Shown here in pieces: positions 59,671 through 64,000 of a stretch of 64,000 nt of DNA. The position numbers and the translations under genes were made by a program. Within the stretch, counting starts at the first letter, position 1. Each line of letters opens with the position of its first letter. Origin of the DNA: Alligator mississippiensis (taxonomy: Eukaryota; Chordata; Crocodylia; Alligatoridae). The stretch lies in assembly GCF_030867095.1 (NCBI RefSeq), contig NC_081832.1, positions 60,373,444-60,437,443 of the forward strand, read 5' to 3'. Below the pieces are notes generated by a model. It made no database searches. It had not been told where the DNA came from and saw nothing but the letters and a program-made list of their open reading frames with translations.

Positions 59671-62600
59671 GGGCAACAGAACAAAAGAGAAAGTCTGGAC
59701 TCAGGTCTATCAGTGTAAATCTGTGGTAAGTTAGTGGAGCTGGAGCTGTTCCAGGATTGTGGTTACATAACGAAGATCAGACTTTGTCCCCAAATGTTTT
59801 TACATTAGCTGGTGAGCAAAGTGCTACACCCAAGCTCTGAAATGGGACCTGTATTCAAACAGGATTCAATTTGAGCTCTCTTTTGTGGGACTGGATCCTA
59901 CCCCATCCTCTTGAGAGCACAAATAAAGCCTTGTGGCAGCAGCAACCAGGGTGAATCCCAGCAGGAGGCTCAGAAATTGTTATTTCCAGGAAATATTCTA
60001 TTCCTGGCAGTCAGAGGCTCCCCTGTAAAAGGAAGCCCTTAACTCTCTGACCTTTCATACCAATACATGGCTCAGCCTATAATTTCCCCAAAACTCTGTT
60101 TGGCAAGATCAGGGGATATTTCTATTGCCTGGGAAGAGAATCTATTCCTCCCTCACACTTCATCGTAACACAGATTTGCTGGCACTAATACAAGTATGCA
60201 TAGAGGACACTGCGGGATTGGTACTATATAGGACAGCTGTTTCATTAGGTTGTGCAACCCCCACCCCCCTTCCTAGCTGGGATCAAATTAAAAGATTTGG
60301 GACAGTCAATTGCATAGAAAGAATAAATGAAGTATGAACACTGCTGGAATCAAGGTGATATTGAGCCAATTACATGCGAATGTTCTTGACACAGCGGGAT
60401 ATTCATTGTATCCACTGGAGAGAGAAGAAACAGGATTTATTTCTTTTGCTTATTGGGTGATACAGATATAAACATCTTTCCCTTGCTTCATTGCCCCTAG
60501 AAGACAATAAAATACATGAGGTTCATGGGACTTTAGGTTCAGCAAGTATTAAAAAGCTGAGGCTAAAGAGTGGTCTGCAAAATGCTGTGGTTTCTTCATG
60601 TTGCTGTTGGTGTTGATTAAGCTGGTAGTGTCTGACTTCAATTGTGAATTAATTTTTTCCCCTCAGTTGTTTGCCAAGCCATTTCTGACCGAAGGAATAC
60701 ACATTTTTTTTACCTACCCGAATTGCCCATTTCCAGTTGACATTAACTATGATTCTCTACACTACTTACATTTACAAGGCTCTTTAGCACCTCTTAAAAT
60801 AAAATCCCAATGCCAGTGGTTTTCATAGATTAATTCTGCATCTGATATGGCATGGCTGTGTGGATGTTGCTGACATTTCACTGACTTTGGAAGGTTTATT
60901 TCATCAAAATGTTAAAATGAGAATACTGATGCAAAAACTAGGCTGTGGTTTAAAGATTATGTACAGCTTTCACACTTGCTATAATTTGTAGCTCTCTAAA
61001 CTAAAGACCAAATTTCACAGCATAGTTTTTCCATGAGCAAAGCTGGGAAGAGAATATTTCTCCTATAATACAGTATGATGTTTCAAAAATGCATTATGAA
61101 GGGTGTCCATTTTCCTCTGCCATAACAGGTGTTGGTCACTACTAGAGGCAGGATTTCAGAATAGATGGGTCTCCAGTTATGATCTAGTCGAGCAGAAGAG
61201 ACTATACCAGATGTACTTTGGATCTGATTTGTGGCAATGGGATTCAACTGAAAGTTGTTCCTAATCTGGTGTTCTGTCAGAGATAAAACTATTTAGAAGG
61301 GTATGACTGTCAAGAAAGAAAAGGCTGAGGACTCAGAGTCAAAGGGTTACCTGGAGAAATTACTGTCTTGATGCCTTACCTGCCTCACCTGGAGTCTCTG
61401 CATGCTACTGCAAAAGTAGCTATTCATTGTGAACAGTAGTGGTGCTTTGCAGGCATTAGGTGGCAGCATTGCACAGTATTGTCAATGTAGAGCAGGGAGG
61501 TCAGTAGCTTGCACACAGCCCTATATGGTCTATTTACTGGCCAATAGGTGGAGATCTGTTTTCCAGCTCTTCCAAGTAAATGTGACTCCAGCCAAATAGC
61601 TTCCAAACTGCTAGAATCCCATCAGCAGCCATTAAAAGCCCCCAAAGAGATTTAAGTGCATATCAGTCCTGAGCTGCTTGCACATTGTGATTAACAGTGA
61701 TACACGGGCAATTGAGGACAGAACGGCTCCTTATTTAGAAATGACTTCAGGAAGATGTGAGACACCTCAAGTGACCTTGAACGTTTAATTCCTGTGCCTA
61801 CTGTGATAGATGTAGCTGAACTCCTTGGTGCAAGATCAACATTTACTTTCAGTGAGAAAGTGAGATATTCTCACTCATGAAGAGAATAAATTATGGTATT
61901 TAGAGTGGGAGTGAATTTTAGAATGACTTGCCCTTTGTGCATTGTAACTGATTCCAGGTTTGTGGACGGGTCTTGAATGTAATCAGTGTTTGCAGAGTTC
62001 AGTTTTATTTTTCATCACGGGTAGAAATGGGCTGAAAGCAGAAGTTGGGATCCAAACTCCATGACTTGCAGGGGAACTTTGGATCAGTTCAGGTCCAGGA
62101 TAACTGCAAGCTTTACTGCCTCCCTTACACCCTGGCATTCTTCTTTGTTTTCTGTTTTGAAGTCACCTTTCAGATAACAATTGGAGACCATTTTCCAAGT
62201 AAACATAGGCAAGTTGCAGAGTTCCCTTCCCACCTAGCTTGGCTGGTTGTGTAACACACAGTTATTTTTATCATATTGGTATACAATGTCATCCCTTACC
62301 AAAAAGTTAAGTAGATAACCCCATGGTGTGTAATCCAGGTCTCAAACACGTACCCCTCACGTGTAAGAAGTTCACTCCAGTTCCACAGGGTGAGCTGAAA
62401 GAGCTTCTATCGCTGACCCAGTTAGCAAGAGGCATGCTGAGTTAGCATTTCATATATGCTGCTCTTACAGACAGACTGACTGCATTATTCTAGGTGCTTT
62501 TTCAACAGGGCGGGAGTACTGAATCTTCTCCCAAATTTAGTCTTGTACAGTGGAGCCCAGCCTGACAGTGAGTAACAGTGAGTCACAAGGAATTCACAGT

Positions 62601-64000
62601 TTCGTGCTCTTGCAAAAGAACAATGCATAGTGTGGAGCAAGAGGACAAAGAAGGAAAGGATGTTTCAGAAGAGGGGAAGAAAAGCTGCTGAATCAAAGGA
62701 GTGGCCTCAAGAACACCCAGTAGAAATGTGCACTGCCTATTCAGGATTTTGTGCTACACACATTGCAAATTCATATAGACCCGTGGCTGAACCAAGGTTA
62801 GGGGATAAATCAAATCCTGTCAGCCCTACCAGAGAAGGATAATGAAACAGCTGGTGTGCACTCACAAAAGCAGGAAAGGCTCCATTCAATCCCCAGTACA
62901 CTATTGTACTCCTGGGCATTAGATACTACAGGGGTCTCAGAACAGCAAGGGGACAAGACATGACATATGTTACTCAGAATTTATTTTTTATGGGATATGG
63001 CCAAACACTTACCCTGAATTTGCATAGGGTTTTGGATTCAATAAGAGTGAGTCCTGACAAGTTGTTAGCAAAGCTTGAATACTTTGGACTCAGAGCTGAT
63101 GTCAAAAGTGGAGTGAGCTACATACTGTGTATGTGTTAATGACAAAAATGTTGTCGAGGGGATGGACAGACAAGGTTCTTTGGGTAAATCTGATATCTTT
63201 GATTAGACCAACTAATAACAGATATCAGATTTACCTAGAGCACCTTGTCTGTCTATGTCCTTAGATGAACACTGCTACAACCTACTCCCCTGAAATGCTG
63301 AGGAGATACACATTTTGCCATGAAGATCAAGAGGAGAGATGCAGCAGGAAATGTGACTGAGACGAGGGTGTAAAATGCAGCAGCTTCACTGACAGATATC
63401 CTGCGTTATGTACAACGTCATATTAGGGCTGTTTTGCTCAGCATTGAATGTGGCCTCAAAGTATCAGTAATTATTATTTATATGCTACCCAAAGTGGCAC
63501 CTTGCAGAAATGCAAGATGAGCAGGTTCCTGCTCTGAGGAGGATCTGAGGGAGATCCTCATTACAAAAGGGACCACATTTGAAGCTGTACAACCCCCACA
63601 CAGTGGGAGTGGTGCTGTTTATACCAGGTCCGAATTTCAGGCCTTTTATTCTTCTACAGGCTTGTGCATGGGTCTCCAACTCCAGAACGCTACACCCCCT
63701 TCCAGTGTCCACTGCTCCAGGAGGGGGGTACCGACAAATTGAAGACAGATCAGAAAAGGGTCGTGAGCACGTTCCTACATTAGAAAAGGTGCCTTATAGC
63801 AAAAGCAGGAAGGAGGTCACTAAGTTAATAAAGAGAGGTTTCAGAGATTTCCTCCGCCCTGGCAGGCAGGCACTGGAGGGAAGTGACTTTGTTCCAGTGT
63901 GTTGCAGACAAGCCCTGCCACTAGAGCGTGGGTGACCCCCCTTCCCCACTCAGGCCCAGTCAAGAGACTGAGAGGCACGTGGCCCTTTAAGACCCAGGTG
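59671..64000. other. Intergenic DNA at the right edge
   Basis: No gene or RNA is recognised. A near-perfect 32-nt inverted repeat lies at 63166-63197 and 63221-63252. The last 300 bases have an open frame on the plus strand but no family resemblance. Confidence 0.45.

Noticed and set aside
1-64000. CRISPR arrays, operons, bacterial promoters, rRNA and tRNA genes
   Set aside because: The window is vertebrate nuclear DNA. I saw no regularly spaced repeats and no tRNA or rRNA gene. The tRNA-like match at 33073 is a primer-binding site, not a gene.

Overview
The window looks like nuclear DNA of a crocodilian, or less likely a turtle. CR1 LINE fragments are abundant, and hAT-type transposons and long-LTR retroelements are both present. 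An intact TLR11-subfamily receptor of the TLR13/TLR22 kind also argues against a bird. Coding density is very low: I can support two protein-coding genes in 64 kb, both apparently intact.

Region 1 (about 4.7-25.3 kb, minus strand) is ARHGEF37, a RhoGEF with DH, BAR and two SH3 domains. I rebuilt 12 coding exons (first coding exon 21508-21279, last coding exon 6249-6016). Every splice junction is GT-AG and all phases agree, giving about 697 residues. A non-coding 5' exon ending near 25270 is possible. Its introns hold a 944-bp solo LTR with a 5-bp target duplication (13267-14210), a 1,070-bp hAT-like element with a perfect 8-bp target duplication (20043-21112), and CR1 pieces.

Region 2 (about 31.3-44.5 kb, plus strand) is a fossil LTR retroelement of about 13 kb. 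It has two long LTRs, a primer-binding site complementary to tRNA-Gly, and a polypurine tract. At least six later insertions are nested in it: two CR1s, two hAT-like elements, a 1,050-bp DNA transposon and a solo LTR in reverse orientation. I recognise no pol gene inside. Instead, stretches between the insertions resemble the coiled coil of the host ribosome-binding protein RRBP1 (kinectin family). That suggests a non-autonomous element that captured host mRNA sequence, and it is the most unusual thing in the window.

Region 3 (52.8-55.7 kb, plus strand) is a single-exon, 954-residue Toll-like receptor of the TLR11 subfamily. It has a signal peptide, leucine-rich repeats, an LRRCT cap, one membrane helix and a TIR domain. 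A splice acceptor just upstream suggests a spliced 5' UTR.

The rest is intergenic or intronic DNA with ancient SINE/LINE remnants, MITE-like elements and hairpins. The two genes show no functional link beyond being neighbours.
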